Below, in pieces: positions 38,491 to 47,075 of a stretch of 64,000 nucleotides of DNA (positions are counted from its first letter, which is position 1; every line of letters begins with the position of its first letter). Source of the stretch: Clostridiales bacterium (GTDB taxonomy: Bacteria > Bacillota > Clostridia > Lachnospirales > Lachnospiraceae); NCBI GenBank assembly GCA_022770525.1, contig JALEHN010000119.1:1-64000 (forward strand), in the 5' to 3' direction. The notes beneath the pieces were generated by a model that was not told where the DNA came from, searched no databases, and worked only from the letters and a program-made list of their open reading frames with translations. A program made the position numbers and the translations under genes.

Positions 38491-39618
38491 TTATTGTTTT
38501 AATGATTCCAGCAAGTCAATAATTCTTTCGAAATCATCCATAGAATAATATTCTATTTCAATTCTGCCTTTATTATTGTTCTTGCTTTTTATTGTAACTT
38601 TTGTTCCGATAATTGATTTTATTTTATCTTCGATTTCTTTGTATGCAAGCTGATGATCAATCGGCTGTTTTGGTTGTTCTTTTTCAGGCTTTTTTTCATT
38701 AAATGTACGAACAAGTTTTTCGGTTTCTCGTACACTCATTTGATGATCAAAAACCTGCATGGCAAGTGTGTATTGTATGTTTTTGTCACTGATTGCAAGG
38801 AGTGCCCTGGCATGGCCGCTGGAAATCATATCGTCGATGACCATTTGTTTAACACGGTCATCCAATTTTAAAAGTCTTAACGAGTTTGTAATTGCAGTCC
38901 GGCTTTTTGAAACTTTCTCTGCGCATTCATCCTGTTTTAATCCAAATTCCTCGATAAGACGCTGAAAGGCCATTGCTTCTTCAATAGGATTCAGATCTTC
39001 ACGCTGTATATTTTCAATTAAAGCAATTTCAACGACTTCCTGCGGAGAATACTCTTTAATAATTGCAGGTACTTCCTTTAAACCGGCCATCCGGGCTGCG
39101 CGCCAGCGGCGTTCGCCTGCTATGATTGCGTAATAGTCTTCACATTTTTGAAGTACAAGAGGCTGAATAACACCAAATTGTTTAATTGAATCCGCCAGTT
39201 CTTCAAGAGAATCTTCATTAAATGATTTTCTCGGCTGGGAACGGTTAGGCTCAATCTCATCAATTTTTATCATTATTTCTTCTTTAACAGGTACCTCAAC
39301 AACTTTTTCTACGACCTTTTCAACAGGTACTTCTACGACTTTCTCAACAGGTACTTCAACAACTTTTTCTACGACCTTTTCAACAGGCACTTCTACGACT
39401 TTCTCAACAGGCACCTCAACAACTTTTTCTATGACTTTTTCAACAGGTACCTCAACAACTTTTTCAACAACTTTTTCGACGGGAACTTCAACAATTTTCT
39501 CGACAAGTTTGTTTGATTTTATACTGGAGGTTTCTTTGGGTTTATTTGAATCCAGTTTTCCGGAAGGTATTAAATTTTCAATACCTTTACCAAGACCGGT
39601 GTGTTTTTTTACAGCCAT
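38491..39618 (-). CDS. parB: Chromosome partitioning protein ParB (Spo0J) with repetitive linker
   Basis: A 375-residue parS-binding CTPase. The N terminus (TGLGKGIENLIP) is the ParA-stimulating peptide. Residues 39-112 are an unusual run of VEKVVEVPVEK-type repeats. The ParB domain follows with SQPRKSF, the CTP-binding GERRWRAARMAG and ENIQREDLNPIEEA, then the parS-binding helix-turn-helix (LKQDECAEKVSKSRTAITN) and a C-terminal dimerisation domain. It overlaps parA by 10 bp. The repeat is encoded by matching DNA repeats at 39283-39504. Confidence 0.96.
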   Translation of the reverse strand: MAVKKHTGLGKGIENLIPSGKLDSNKPKETSSIKSNKLVEKIVEVPVEKVVEKVVEVPVEKVIEKVVEVPVEKVVEVPVEKVVEKVVEVPVEKVVEVPVEKVVEKVVEVPVKEEIMIKIDEIEPNRSQPRKSFNEDSLEELADSIKQFGVIQPLVLQKCEDYYAIIAGERRWRAARMAGLKEVPAIIKEYSPQEVVEIALIENIQREDLNPIEEAMAFQRLIEEFGLKQDECAEKVSKSRTAITNSLRLLKLDDRVKQMVIDDMISSGHARALLAISDKNIQYTLAMQVFDHQMSVRETEKLVRTFNEKKPEKEQPKQPIDHQLAYKEIEDKIKSIIGTKVTIKSKNNNKGRIEIEYYSMDDFERIIDLLESLKQ

Positions 39619-40388
39619 TGATCTTCATCTTCCCTTTCTATTACTTCTTCTGCAAGAAATCTATAAGCCTCAGCACCTGCTGATTTTGAATCATACATAA
39701 TGATCGGCATTCCGTAACTAGGTGCTTCCGCCAAACGTACATTTCTTGGGATGATTGTTTTATAGATTTTTCTATCAAGATTCTCTTTAACATTATTTAC
39801 AACCTGAACAGAAAGATTAGTTCTGGCGTCATACATTGTAAATACGATACCTTCCATTTCAAGATCAGGGTTTAACCGTTCTTTAATTAAATCAACTGTA
39901 TGGAGCAGCTGACTCAATCCTTCAAGTGCATAATATTCACACTGTATCGGAACGAGTACAGTATCAGCAGCTGTCATAGCATTAACAGTAAGAAGATTTA
40001 ATGAAGGCGGACAATCAATGAGAATAAAATCATATGTATCTTTTAATTCAGATAAAATATTTTTTAATAAAAATTCTTTATTCTCAATGGAGATTAACTC
40101 AATTTCAGCACCGGAGAGATTAATGTTCGATGGAATAACATCAAGATTATCCATTACACAGGATGAAATACAATCTTTGACTTCACATTCGCCTAACAAT
40201 AATTCATACACTGTATTTTCAATTTCATTTTTATCAATACCAAGACCACTTGTTGTATTACCCTGTGGGTCTATGTCTATTGTAAGAACTTTTTTGTTCT
40301 TTTCGGCAAGGCAAGCTGATAAATTAATAGAAGTAGTAGTTTTTCCAACGCCACCCTTTTGATTGGCTATTGCAATAATTCGGCCCAT
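39609..40388 (-). CDS. parA: Chromosome partitioning ATPase ParA (Soj)
   Basis: A 259-residue deviant Walker ATPase: NQKGGVGKTTTSINLS (residues 8-23), switch motif DIDPQGNTTSGLG and DCPPSLNLLTVNA. It binds DNA non-specifically as an ATP dimer and works with ParB in origin segregation and initiation control. AAGGTGG 7 bases before ATG. Both par genes are transcribed toward the origin. Confidence 0.97.
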   Translation of the reverse strand: MGRIIAIANQKGGVGKTTTSINLSACLAEKNKKVLTIDIDPQGNTTSGLGIDKNEIENTVYELLLGECEVKDCISSCVMDNLDVIPSNINLSGAEIELISIENKEFLLKNILSELKDTYDFILIDCPPSLNLLTVNAMTAADTVLVPIQCEYYALEGLSQLLHTVDLIKERLNPDLEMEGIVFTMYDARTNLSVQVVNNVKENLDRKIYKTIIPRNVRLAEAPSYGMPIIMYDSKSAGAEAYRFLAEEVIEREDEDQWL

Positions 40389-40510
40389 TTTATAACCACC
40401 TTTATGTATTTTAAGTTAAATATTCGTGTGTTACATTACACAAAAAAAGATTCTTTATCATTATAGCACCTTTTAATGAATTAATCTATAGACTATCAAA
40501 TAAAATAGGA

Positions 40511-40526
40511 TGTTTCACGTGAAACA
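40511..40526. other. parS site 1
   Basis: Perfect 16-bp TGTTTCACGTGAAACA, 123 bases upstream of parA. Confidence 0.95.
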
Positions 40527-40555
40527 TGTAACAGTATACACTATGTGTGTATTTT

Positions 40556-40609
40556 GTAATTGATTTTGGTCATGCTTCGCATTTCGTCGGTGTGGCGTAT
40601 TCTCAAAAT
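40556..40609 (+). repeat. Dispersed intergenic repeat, copy d1
   Basis: GTAATTGATTTTGGTCATGC, then TTCGCATTTCGTCGG and TGTGGCGTATTCTC, matching the right-hand part of copies a and b. It lies in inverted orientation to copy d2, 50 bases away. Confidence 0.6.
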
Positions 40610-40658
40610 AAAGTTCAAAACATAGTCTTAAAATGAGAGGATATTACGTATGTGTTTG

Positions 40659-40683
40659 ATATTTTGCCTGGCTCTGACCAGTT
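40659..40683 (-). repeat. Dispersed intergenic repeat, copy d2
   Basis: On the minus strand AACTGGTCAGAGCCAGGC followed by AAAATATC, nearly identical to the copy at 55848. Confidence 0.7.
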
Positions 40684-40707
40684 GAAAATAATAATAGATA
40701 AGAAGGA

Positions 40708-40723
40708 TGTTTCACGTGAAACA
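40708..40723. other. parS site 2, inside a 32-bp perfect palindrome
   Basis: TGTTTCACGTGAAACA flanked by AAGAAGGA and TCCTTCTT, so that 40700-40731 is one perfect palindrome. Confidence 0.95.
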
Positions 40724-40751
40724 TCCTTCTTGAAACATTCTTCTTATAAAA

Positions 40752-40960
40752 GTAAGTTGAGTAATTTATATCAAATTAGTCATATTCCTTCCGTCCAGCA
40801 AAAGGCGAAGTAAGTGTGGAAAGGTCAAACAGATATAGCCATTGTCAGAGAGGGTATATAGATATGAGCGTGGTTGTATGACACTTGTCCCATTAGGGAT
40901 ATTGAGCATGAAGCCCCACTTCAAAAAGAGTTAAGTGGTGGGAGCATGTCAGTGCGTACA
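40752..40960 (+). other. Possible remnant of an IS200/IS605-type right end
   Basis: No intact ORF. The stretch ...GAGCATGAAGCCCCACTTC, a hairpin CCCCACTT (40914-40921) / AAGTGGTGGG (40933-40942) and GAGCATGTC resemble the 3' ends of TnpB-type elements as I recall them. This is a weak, memory-based match. Confidence 0.3.
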
Positions 40961-41043
40961 GACTAGGATGCATCAACCGAAGAGATCCTTTACGTCCGGT
41001 ACTCATTGCGTATGGGTACGGTATGGCAAACAAGTGAAGAATA

Positions 41044-41484
41044 CTGGATGCAGACATCAAATCGTTCTTTAATCATTTTGAACATAAATGAATAGTAAGG
41101 CTTGTAGAATCAAATATCAAAGATCAAAATATCGCAAGACTTCTGAGAAGAATACTGAAATCGGAAGTAGAAATGTTCTATGAACTGCTCAAACGAAGAA
41201 TGAAACACTTTGGACTGAGCCTATAGGAGGATAAAAGCAGACTTATTCAGTTTGGGCGTTTTACGAAAGAAAACTGCAAAAGAAATGGTTCCAAACCAGA
41301 AACGTTTACTTTCTTTGGTTTTACGCATTACTATTCACATAATTAGAACGTGAAGTTGAGAGTGAAGAGGAAAACCAGCAGAATAAAATTCAGTAAGAAG
41401 TGTAAAGAAGTACGACATAAATTAAGTGCTATGAGAACACTTAAACTAAAGGATATAGTTAAGACACTAAAGATAATTGATGAA
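41044..41484 (+). pseudogene. Degraded group II intron reverse transcriptase/maturase
   Basis: One reading frame gives LDADIKSFFNHFEHK, IARLLRRILKSEVE, then YELLKRRMKHFGLSL, EDKSRLIQFGRFTKEN and PETFTFFGFTHYYS, then VKLRVKRKTSRIKFSKK. These are, in order, the palm entry motif of LtrA-type reverse transcriptases and, after a jump that loses the catalytic YADD block, the thumb and maturase-type C-terminal part. Three in-frame stops (within HK*IV, SL*ED and HN*NV) and the internal deletion make it non-functional. No intact intron RNA domains could be recognised around it. It runs directly into the palindrome that holds parS site 3. Confidence 0.88.
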
Positions 41485-41494
41485 AAAGCAGGGA

Positions 41495-41510
41495 TGTTTC
41501 ACGTGAAACA
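41495..41510. other. parS site 3, inside a 36-bp perfect palindrome
   Basis: TGTTTCACGTGAAACA flanked by AAAGCAGGGA and TCCCTGCTTT, so that 41485-41520 is a perfect palindrome. Confidence 0.95.
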
Positions 41511-41557
41511 TCCCTGCTTTGTTCGTTTAAAAATATTCGATTGAATTTAATGATTAT

Positions 41558-41635
41558 AATTCGGCACTTATAATTCAGTGCTTATAAATTTACTACTTAT
41601 AAATTCAGTACATATAAATTGGGTACTTATATTTT
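41558..41635. repeat. Tandem repeat array after argS, 15 bp unit
   Basis: Five or six copies of AATTCAGTGCTTATA-like units, abutting the stop codon of argS on the minus strand. Confidence 0.82.
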
Positions 41636-43319
41636 ACATTTGTTCCGGACAGGTCATTCCAAGCAGGCCCAGAGCGTCTTTTAAAATTGATTTTGTGATA
41701 GCGACGATATTTGCTCTGGTGTATTTGATGTTTGTATCTTCAACATTGATCTGGCAATCATGATAGAATTTATTAAATGATTGTGCCAGGTCAACAGCAT
41801 ATCTGGCGATGATTGAAGGTTCGAGCTTATCAGCGGCATCTTTGACAACGGCACTGTATCTTTCAATTTCTTTTAATAATGCCATTGATGCTTCGTCTGT
41901 TAAAAGACTGTAATCGATAGTTGTGTCATAATCACCGATTTTCCTCAGTACACTGGCAGCACGGGCATAAGTGTACTGAACGTAAGGTCCTGTTTCACCA
42001 TCAAAGTTAAGAATCTTTTCCCAGTCAAAAACAACGTCTTTGATTCTCTGATTATAAAGTGTGTTGAAGAGGATAGCGCCAATACCAACCTGTTTTGCTA
42101 CAGTTTCTTTATCAGGAAGCTCAGGATTTTTTTCTTCGATAATGGATTCAATTTTTTGAATGGATTCTTTTAAAATGTCTTCCGCATAAATCACATTACC
42201 ATGTCTTGTTGATAACTTTCCGCCTTTTAAGCTTACAAGTCCGTATGGTACATGGATTAAGTCTTTGTACCAGTCGTAACCCATCAGTTCGATGACTTTA
42301 AACCACTGAGCGAAGTGAAGTTTTTGCTCTAAGCCTGTAACGTAAATACACTTTGAAAAGTCGTATGTTTTTTTGCGGTATAAGGCAGCTGAAATGTCAC
42401 GGGTAGCATATAATGAACTGCCATCCTTTTTAGTGATCAGGCAAGGCGGCATGTTATATTCATCCAGATTTACAATCTGCGCGCCGTCGCTGACTGTGAT
42501 TAAGCCTTTGTCTTTTAATTCTTCAATAACAGCTGCCATTTTGTCATTGTAGAAGCTTTCACCGGCATAGGAATCAAATTCAATACCAAGCATATCATAG
42601 ACACGTAAAAATTCTTTAAGACTGATGTCACGAAACCATTTCCAGATCGATAAAGCTTCTTCGTCGCCGTGTTCCATTTTAGTAAACCAGGCTCTTGCTT
42701 CATCATTCAGAGAAGGTTCTTTTTCAGCTTCATCATGGAATTTTACATAAATGCTCATTAATTCTGAAATTCCATTGGTTTCTACGGCTTCCTTACTTCC
42801 CCATCTTTTATAAGCTACGATTAATTTTCCAAACTGAGTTCCCCAGTCTCCGAGATGGTTAATACGTTCAACATGATAGCCGAGTTTTTCATAAATCTTA
42901 TAAATGGAGTTTCCGATGATGGTTGTCCTTAAGTGACCGACGTGGAAATTCTTGGCTACGTTTGGGGATGAATAGTCAATACATATTGTTTTGCCGCTGC
43001 CTTCATCGGAACCGCCGTAATTATCTGAATTTAAATAATTATCCACAATTTTTTTTGCATATTGCGATTTATCCACAAAAAAGTTTAAATAACCGCCCAT
43101 CACTCTGATTTCAGAAAGAAAATCAGGCTGTTCAATCTTCTCTGATAATTCTTTAGCGATAAGCGGCGGTGCTTTGTGATATACTTTGGCTAATTTAAAA
43201 CATGGAAATGCAAAATCACCCATTTCCGGTTTTGGTGGTATTTCAATGATTGATTCAAGTTCTGCCTTCTCAAAACCATCAATATATTGAGATAAAAGAT
43301 CAACTACTTTGTTTTTCAT
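41634..43319 (-). CDS. argS: Arginyl-tRNA synthetase
   Basis: A 561-residue class I aminoacyl-tRNA synthetase. HIGH-type motif in SPNVAKNFHVGHLRTT (about 115-130), KMSKS-equivalent region LSTRHGNVI, the N-terminal Arg-S additional domain and C-terminal DALR anticodon-binding domain (ending LGLLGMTCPEQM). It charges tRNA-Arg. No T-box leader is visible upstream. Confidence 0.97.
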   Translation of the reverse strand: MKNKVVDLLSQYIDGFEKAELESIIEIPPKPEMGDFAFPCFKLAKVYHKAPPLIAKELSEKIEQPDFLSEIRVMGGYLNFFVDKSQYAKKIVDNYLNSDNYGGSDEGSGKTICIDYSSPNVAKNFHVGHLRTTIIGNSIYKIYEKLGYHVERINHLGDWGTQFGKLIVAYKRWGSKEAVETNGISELMSIYVKFHDEAEKEPSLNDEARAWFTKMEHGDEEALSIWKWFRDISLKEFLRVYDMLGIEFDSYAGESFYNDKMAAVIEELKDKGLITVSDGAQIVNLDEYNMPPCLITKKDGSSLYATRDISAALYRKKTYDFSKCIYVTGLEQKLHFAQWFKVIELMGYDWYKDLIHVPYGLVSLKGGKLSTRHGNVIYAEDILKESIQKIESIIEEKNPELPDKETVAKQVGIGAILFNTLYNQRIKDVVFDWEKILNFDGETGPYVQYTYARAASVLRKIGDYDTTIDYSLLTDEASMALLKEIERYSAVVKDAADKLEPSIIARYAVDLAQSFNKFYHDCQINVEDTNIKYTRANIVAITKSILKDALGLLGMTCPEQM

Positions 43320-43374
43320 TAAAAAACATCCTTTCAGAAAATATATTTTGTCTATGACGCATAAGTAAAAAGTA

Positions 43375-43413
43375 CCTTAATTATTTATAAGTATATCTTA
43401 TAAATAATTAAGG
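43375..43413. other. Perfect 17-bp AT-rich inverted repeat upstream of argS
   Basis: CCTTAATTATTTATAAG (43375-43391) and its exact complement (43397-43413) flank five bases. It lies between the divergent argS and hydrolase-like genes and could be an operator or an RNA hairpin in the argS leader. Confidence 0.6.
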
Positions 43414-43492
43414 GATTACATGAGAAATTGTCTTGCTCCTTATTTTACAACATTCTTTTGGAAATATCTACAACAAATTAAAAATATACCCC

Positions 43493-43522
43493 TTGCGCAG
43501 CCAATCATATTAACTGTATAAT
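43493..43522 (+). promoter_or_regulatory. Promoter of the hydrolase-like gene
   Basis: -35 TTGCGC (43493-43498), 18-base spacer, -10 TATAAT (43517-43522). Confidence 0.6.
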
Positions 43523-43567
43523 AATTGTACATTATTTATGCGTATTTATACCAGGGAGGCAAACATC

Positions 43568-44521
43568 GTGAAAAAAAACAGCAGGATTATTAAAATTGCT
43601 ATTGCTTCAGGTGCTGCGGTCGGCGCAATATATGCTGTGAATAAGATTATATTTTCGTATTCAACATTGAGAAAACTGCTTCTTTCTGATGACAGCTTTT
43701 TTTATGAGTGGAGATTTGGAAAAATACACTATATAAAGAAGGGACACGGAAAGCCGGCAGTACTTTTGCATGATCTTGATTCCGCTTCGTCGGTATATGA
43801 ATGGAAAGCTATGATTGACAGGCTGTCCAAAAATCATACAATTTATGCCATTGATCTGCTTGGATGCGGATATTCTGATAAGCCTAAGATGACCTATACA
43901 AATTATTTGTTTGTGCAGATGCTGAATGATTTTGTGAGGGAAGTGATCAGGGGAAGGACGGACATTATTGCCAGCAATTCATCCTGTTCGGTGGCTTTGT
44001 CAGCAATTCATATGGAAGAAGGTCTTTATCACAAATTAATGATGATTAATCCTAAGGATCCGGCCAAAATGGCAAAGGTTCCGAGATTTTATCATAAATT
44101 TTATAAATATATGATTGAAATCCCTGTTTTTGGCACATTGATTTATAATATACAGGAAGCTTTTTATTCTATAAAAAGAAAATTTATTAAAAAGTATTAT
44201 TATTCAGAAGAATTGGTTAAAAAGGATGATATCAGAGCGTATCACGAAGCGGCACATACAGGCGGTTCAGCTTCAAAGTATCTTTATGCGAGCATTTCCG
44301 GCCGCTACACCAATATTCCTGTATACAAGGCTGTTAAAAATTGCAATCACAGTATGATTATTGCGGGCGGCAGTGAGGTTGAAAATATTAAAGAAATTAT
44401 GGCAAAATATACAGAGTTAAATCCTTCCATTGAGACAATCTGTATTGAAAATGCAAAATATATGCCGCAGCTGGAAGTTCCGCAGAAACTGGAAGAAATG
44501 ATATCTATATATATGGGATAA
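43568..44521 (+). CDS. Membrane-anchored alpha/beta-hydrolase-fold protein, probably degenerate
   Basis: A 317-residue protein starting at GTG 43568 (GGGAGG 8 bases upstream). A single N-terminal hydrophobic segment (IIKIAIASGAAVGAIYAV) anchors it. The hydrolase fold is recognisable from KPAVLLHDLDSASSVYEWK, HTIYAIDLLGCGYSDKP and a VPQKLEEMI end. The nucleophile elbow GxSxG is replaced by SNSSC (only the central Ser kept). The region that normally holds the catalytic His (GHFPHLE) reads AKYMPQLE, so the His is missing. It is therefore likely a non-catalytic or altered-specificity member. Transcribed upstream of serS. Confidence 0.75.
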   Translation: MKKNSRIIKIAIASGAAVGAIYAVNKIIFSYSTLRKLLLSDDSFFYEWRFGKIHYIKKGHGKPAVLLHDLDSASSVYEWKAMIDRLSKNHTIYAIDLLGCGYSDKPKMTYTNYLFVQMLNDFVREVIRGRTDIIASNSSCSVALSAIHMEEGLYHKLMMINPKDPAKMAKVPRFYHKFYKYMIEIPVFGTLIYNIQEAFYSIKRKFIKKYYYSEELVKKDDIRAYHEAAHTGGSASKYLYASISGRYTNIPVYKAVKNCNHSMIIAGGSEVENIKEIMAKYTELNPSIETICIENAKYMPQLEVPQKLEEMISIYMG

Positions 44522-44600
44522 ATATGTAATTATATATGGGATAAGCCTATCATTATATACGGAATAAGTTTGCCATTATATATGGGATAAGTCTATCATT
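44509..44600. repeat. Exact 4 x 23 bp tandem array starting inside the preceding CDS
   Basis: Four contiguous 23-bp units (44509, 44532, 44555, 44578), each ATATAYGGRATAA followed by a ten-base variable part ending ATT. The first unit contains the last three codons and the stop codon of the hydrolase-like gene (ATG GGA TAA). Confidence 0.93.
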
Positions 44601-44654
44601 TTGTTATGACGAGTGATGTTTACTGTGTATATTGATGAATTCCCTTTTCAACCC

Positions 44655-44683
44655 TTGAAAAATGAAAGTTGCTATTATATAAT
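44655..44683 (+). promoter_or_regulatory. Promoter of serS
   Basis: -35 TTGAAA (44655-44660), 17-base spacer, -10 TATAAT (44678-44683); the 5' leader would be under 40 bases, leaving no room for a T-box. Confidence 0.78.
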
Positions 44684-44718
44684 GAACTTTAATGTTGAAA
44701 TCTTTGGAGGAAAAAAGA

Positions 44719-45996
44719 ATGTTAGATATAAAATTGTTAAGAAATAATTTTGAAGATGTTGAAAAAGCATTGGCTACGAGAAATGAAGATTTTGATCTGA
44801 GCAGATTTAAAGATCTGGATGGACGCCGCCGTGAAATTTTAAGTGAAGTTGAAGTGTTGAAAAACAAGCAGAATGTTGCATCAAAACAGATTCCGGCAAT
44901 GAAAAAAGCAGGTGAAGACGTTTCTGCGATTATGGAAGAGATGAAAGAACTTTCTGCAAAGGTTAAGGTTCTTGATGCGAAGCTTTCAGAAGTGGACGCA
45001 GAGTTAAATGCATATATGCTTACAATTCCGAATATTCCGCATCCATCTGTACCTGCCGGTGCATCTGATGCTGATAACGTAGAAATCCGCAAGTTTATGG
45101 AGCCGACAAAGTTTGATTTTGAACCGAAGGCGCACTGGGATATCGGTGCCGATCTTGGCATTCTTGATCCTGAAACAGCAGCGAAAACAACAGGTGCCCG
45201 TTTTACATTTTATAGAAATTTAGGCGCGAAGCTTGAAAGAGCCATTACAAACTTCTTCCTTGATGTTCATACTTTTGAACATGGATATGAAGAAATTTTT
45301 GCGCCTTTCATGGTCAGCCGTGAAAGTATGACCGGTACAGGACAGCTGCCTAAGTTTGAGGAAGATGCTTACAAAGTTACCGGTGACGGCAAAGAATATT
45401 TCCTGATTCCTACAGCAGAAGTTCCTGTGACAAATATGTACAGAGAAACCATTCTTGACGGTTCAAGACTGCCAATCAAGCATGTGGCCTATACTGCATG
45501 TTTCAGAGCTGAAGCAGGCAGTGCGGGACGTGATACAAGAGGTTTGATCCGTCAGCATCAGTTTAATAAAGTCGAACTTGTTAAATTTACAAAACCTGAA
45601 GATTCTTATGCTGAACTTGAAAAACTGACACACGACGCAGAAGATGTGCTCCAGAAATTGAAACTGCCGTACCGCGTTGTAAAAATCTGTATGGGTGACC
45701 TTGGTTTTACAGCAGCAATGAAGTACGATATTGAAGTATGGATGCCAAGCTACGGCCGTTATGTTGAGATTTCAAGCTGCAGTAACTTTGAAGAATTCCA
45801 GGCCCGCAGAGCGAATATTAAATATAAAGACAGCCCGAAAGATAAGGCAAAATTTGTTCATACATTAAACGGCAGCGGTGTTGCTGTGGGACGTACAACA
45901 GCGGCTATTCTCGAAAATTATCAGCAGGCAGACGGCAGTGTCGTTATCCCTGAGGTGCTCCGTCCGTACATGAACGGCATTGAAGTGATTAAATAA
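44719..45996 (+). CDS. serS: Seryl-tRNA synthetase
   Basis: A 425-residue class II synthetase. It has an N-terminal coiled-coil tRNA-binding arm (residues about 30-100), motif 2 in [16 protein letters not shown], and motif 3 in [18 protein letters not shown]. It charges tRNA-Ser and tRNA-Sec. ATG 44719 follows GGAGGAAAAAAGA; upstream codons lack conservation. Confidence 0.97.
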   Translation: MLDIKLLRNNFEDVEKALATRNEDFDLSRFKDLDGRRREILSEVEVLKNKQNVASKQIPAMKKAGEDVSAIMEEMKELSAKVKVLDAKLSEVDAELNAYMLTIPNIPHPSVPAGASDADNVEIRKFMEPTKFDFEPKAHWDIGADLGILDPETAAKTTGARFTFYRNLGAKLERAITNFFLDVHTFEHGYEEIFAPFMVSRESMTGTGQLPKFEEDAYKVTGDGKEYFLIPTAEVPVTNMYRETILDGSRLPIKHVAYTACFRAEAGSAGRDTRGLIRQHQFNKVELVKFTKPEDSYAELEKLTHDAEDVLQKLKLPYRVVKICMGDLGFTAAMKYDIEVWMPSYGRYVEISSCSNFEEFQARRANIKYKDSPKDKAKFVHTLNGSGVAVGRTTAAILENYQQADGSVVIPEVLRPYMNGIEVIK

Positions 45997-46036
45997 GATT
46001 TTGTTTTAAAGATTTTGATATCCGGGAGGTGATTTT

Positions 46037-46927
46037 ATGCATGATTATCTAAGATCCATAGGGTTTAGTAAGGTGAAAACAAAAGAAGAACTGAACAGAC
46101 TTTTAAATTTTACAGAGGATGAACCGGAAATAGATTTTATCACAGATGACGGCATAAAACCTGTTCTCGGTGAAAAGTCAAAATATTTCGCAAAACGTAT
46201 GGGGATTACTGTGCGCGGTGAATATGATTCTGAGGGCAGATTTTGCAGGGATCACTATTTTCCGTTTTTTGAGGGAGAATCAGTGACAATGTCCGAAGAA
46301 ATTTCCATGGAAAAGCATTCGGATAAGGATTCTTATGCAGGCATTTGTGATAACCCGAATGTCGGTGTGGCTGTGATTTTTCATTTGCTGAATATGATAG
46401 ACTATGTGGAGCATATACATCATGTCAGACGGGATGAGGCACAGCGGCAGATTATTTTATCAGCGTTATCTGTTTCAGGGCATATTATTTTTCCGATTAT
46501 GAAGTCAGAAGCGGATATTCGTAAAGGAAAGATGGAGACTAAAATCCGGAACAAAAAGATTGCCGATGCCAGAAATGGTGATCAGGAGGCTATAGAAAGT
46601 CTGACACTGGAAGATCTAGATTTGTATACGATGGCCTCAAAGCGGGCAAGACATGAGGATGTTCTTTCTATTGTGGAAACGTATTTTATGCCTTATGGTA
46701 TTGCATGTGACCAGTATTCTGTGCTGGGAAATATTCTTGATGTGGAACAGACAATGAATCAGTATACCGGTGAGAAAATTTATATACTCCGGCTGGAATG
46801 CAACAGTCTTTTATTTGATGTGTGCATTAATGCTGATGATTTACTGGGAATTCCCGAAGCCGGCCGGCGTTTTAAAGGAAATATATGGCTTCAGGGAAAT
46901 GTAAAATTTCAAAATGTCAATATGTAA
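46037..46927 (+). CDS. DUF3881-like protein of unknown function
   Basis: A 296-residue, acidic, soluble protein beginning MHDYLRSIGFSKVKTKEEL and containing GITVRGEYDSEGRFCRDHYF and ADARNGDQEAIESLTLEDLD. I recognise it from memory as the Lachnospiraceae DUF3881 family, which often sits next to serS; no function is known to me. No signal peptide or membrane helix. GGGAGG lies 8 bases before ATG. Its stop codon lies inside dispersed repeat copy g. Confidence 0.75.
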   Translation: MHDYLRSIGFSKVKTKEELNRLLNFTEDEPEIDFITDDGIKPVLGEKSKYFAKRMGITVRGEYDSEGRFCRDHYFPFFEGESVTMSEEISMEKHSDKDSYAGICDNPNVGVAVIFHLLNMIDYVEHIHHVRRDEAQRQIILSALSVSGHIIFPIMKSEADIRKGKMETKIRNKKIADARNGDQEAIESLTLEDLDLYTMASKRARHEDVLSIVETYFMPYGIACDQYSVLGNILDVEQTMNQYTGEKIYILRLECNSLLFDVCINADDLLGIPEAGRRFKGNIWLQGNVKFQNVNM

Positions 46928-46950
46928 CTGTTTAGAGCCGGGCATTTTGA
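46924..46950 (+). repeat. Dispersed intergenic repeat, copy g
   Basis: GTAACTGTTTAGAGCCGGGC followed by ATTTTG, overlapping the stop codon of the upstream gene. Confidence 0.6.
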
Positions 46951-46990
46951 AGGTTGGTTTCAAATAGCTGCACTCATATTTAAAATTCAT

Positions 46991-47029
46991 CTGCCATAAG
47001 ATGTGATAGCATCTTATGGCAGGTTTTTT
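46991..47029 (+). terminator. Terminator after the DUF3881-like gene
   Basis: TGCCATAAGATG pairs exactly with CATCTTATGGCA around a 6-base loop, followed by GG and six T residues. Confidence 0.88.
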
Positions 47030-47075
47030 CATATTCTATGGATATAAACTGTTGGCGGGAAAGCAGGTAATGAAT

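Noticed and set aside
40961-41043. 5' group II intron RNA domain
   Set aside because: A GTGCG occurs at about 40952 but no domain I or V fold could be built, so no intron boundary is called.
43320-43567. T-box leader for argS
   Set aside because: No T-box sequence, specifier loop or terminator/antiterminator pair seen; the same holds for serS.
44604-45161. Long minus-strand open frame (185 codons) antisense to serS
   Set aside because: It lies wholly over the serS promoter and coding region, has no ribosome binding site and a Ser/Phe-rich composition typical of antisense frames.
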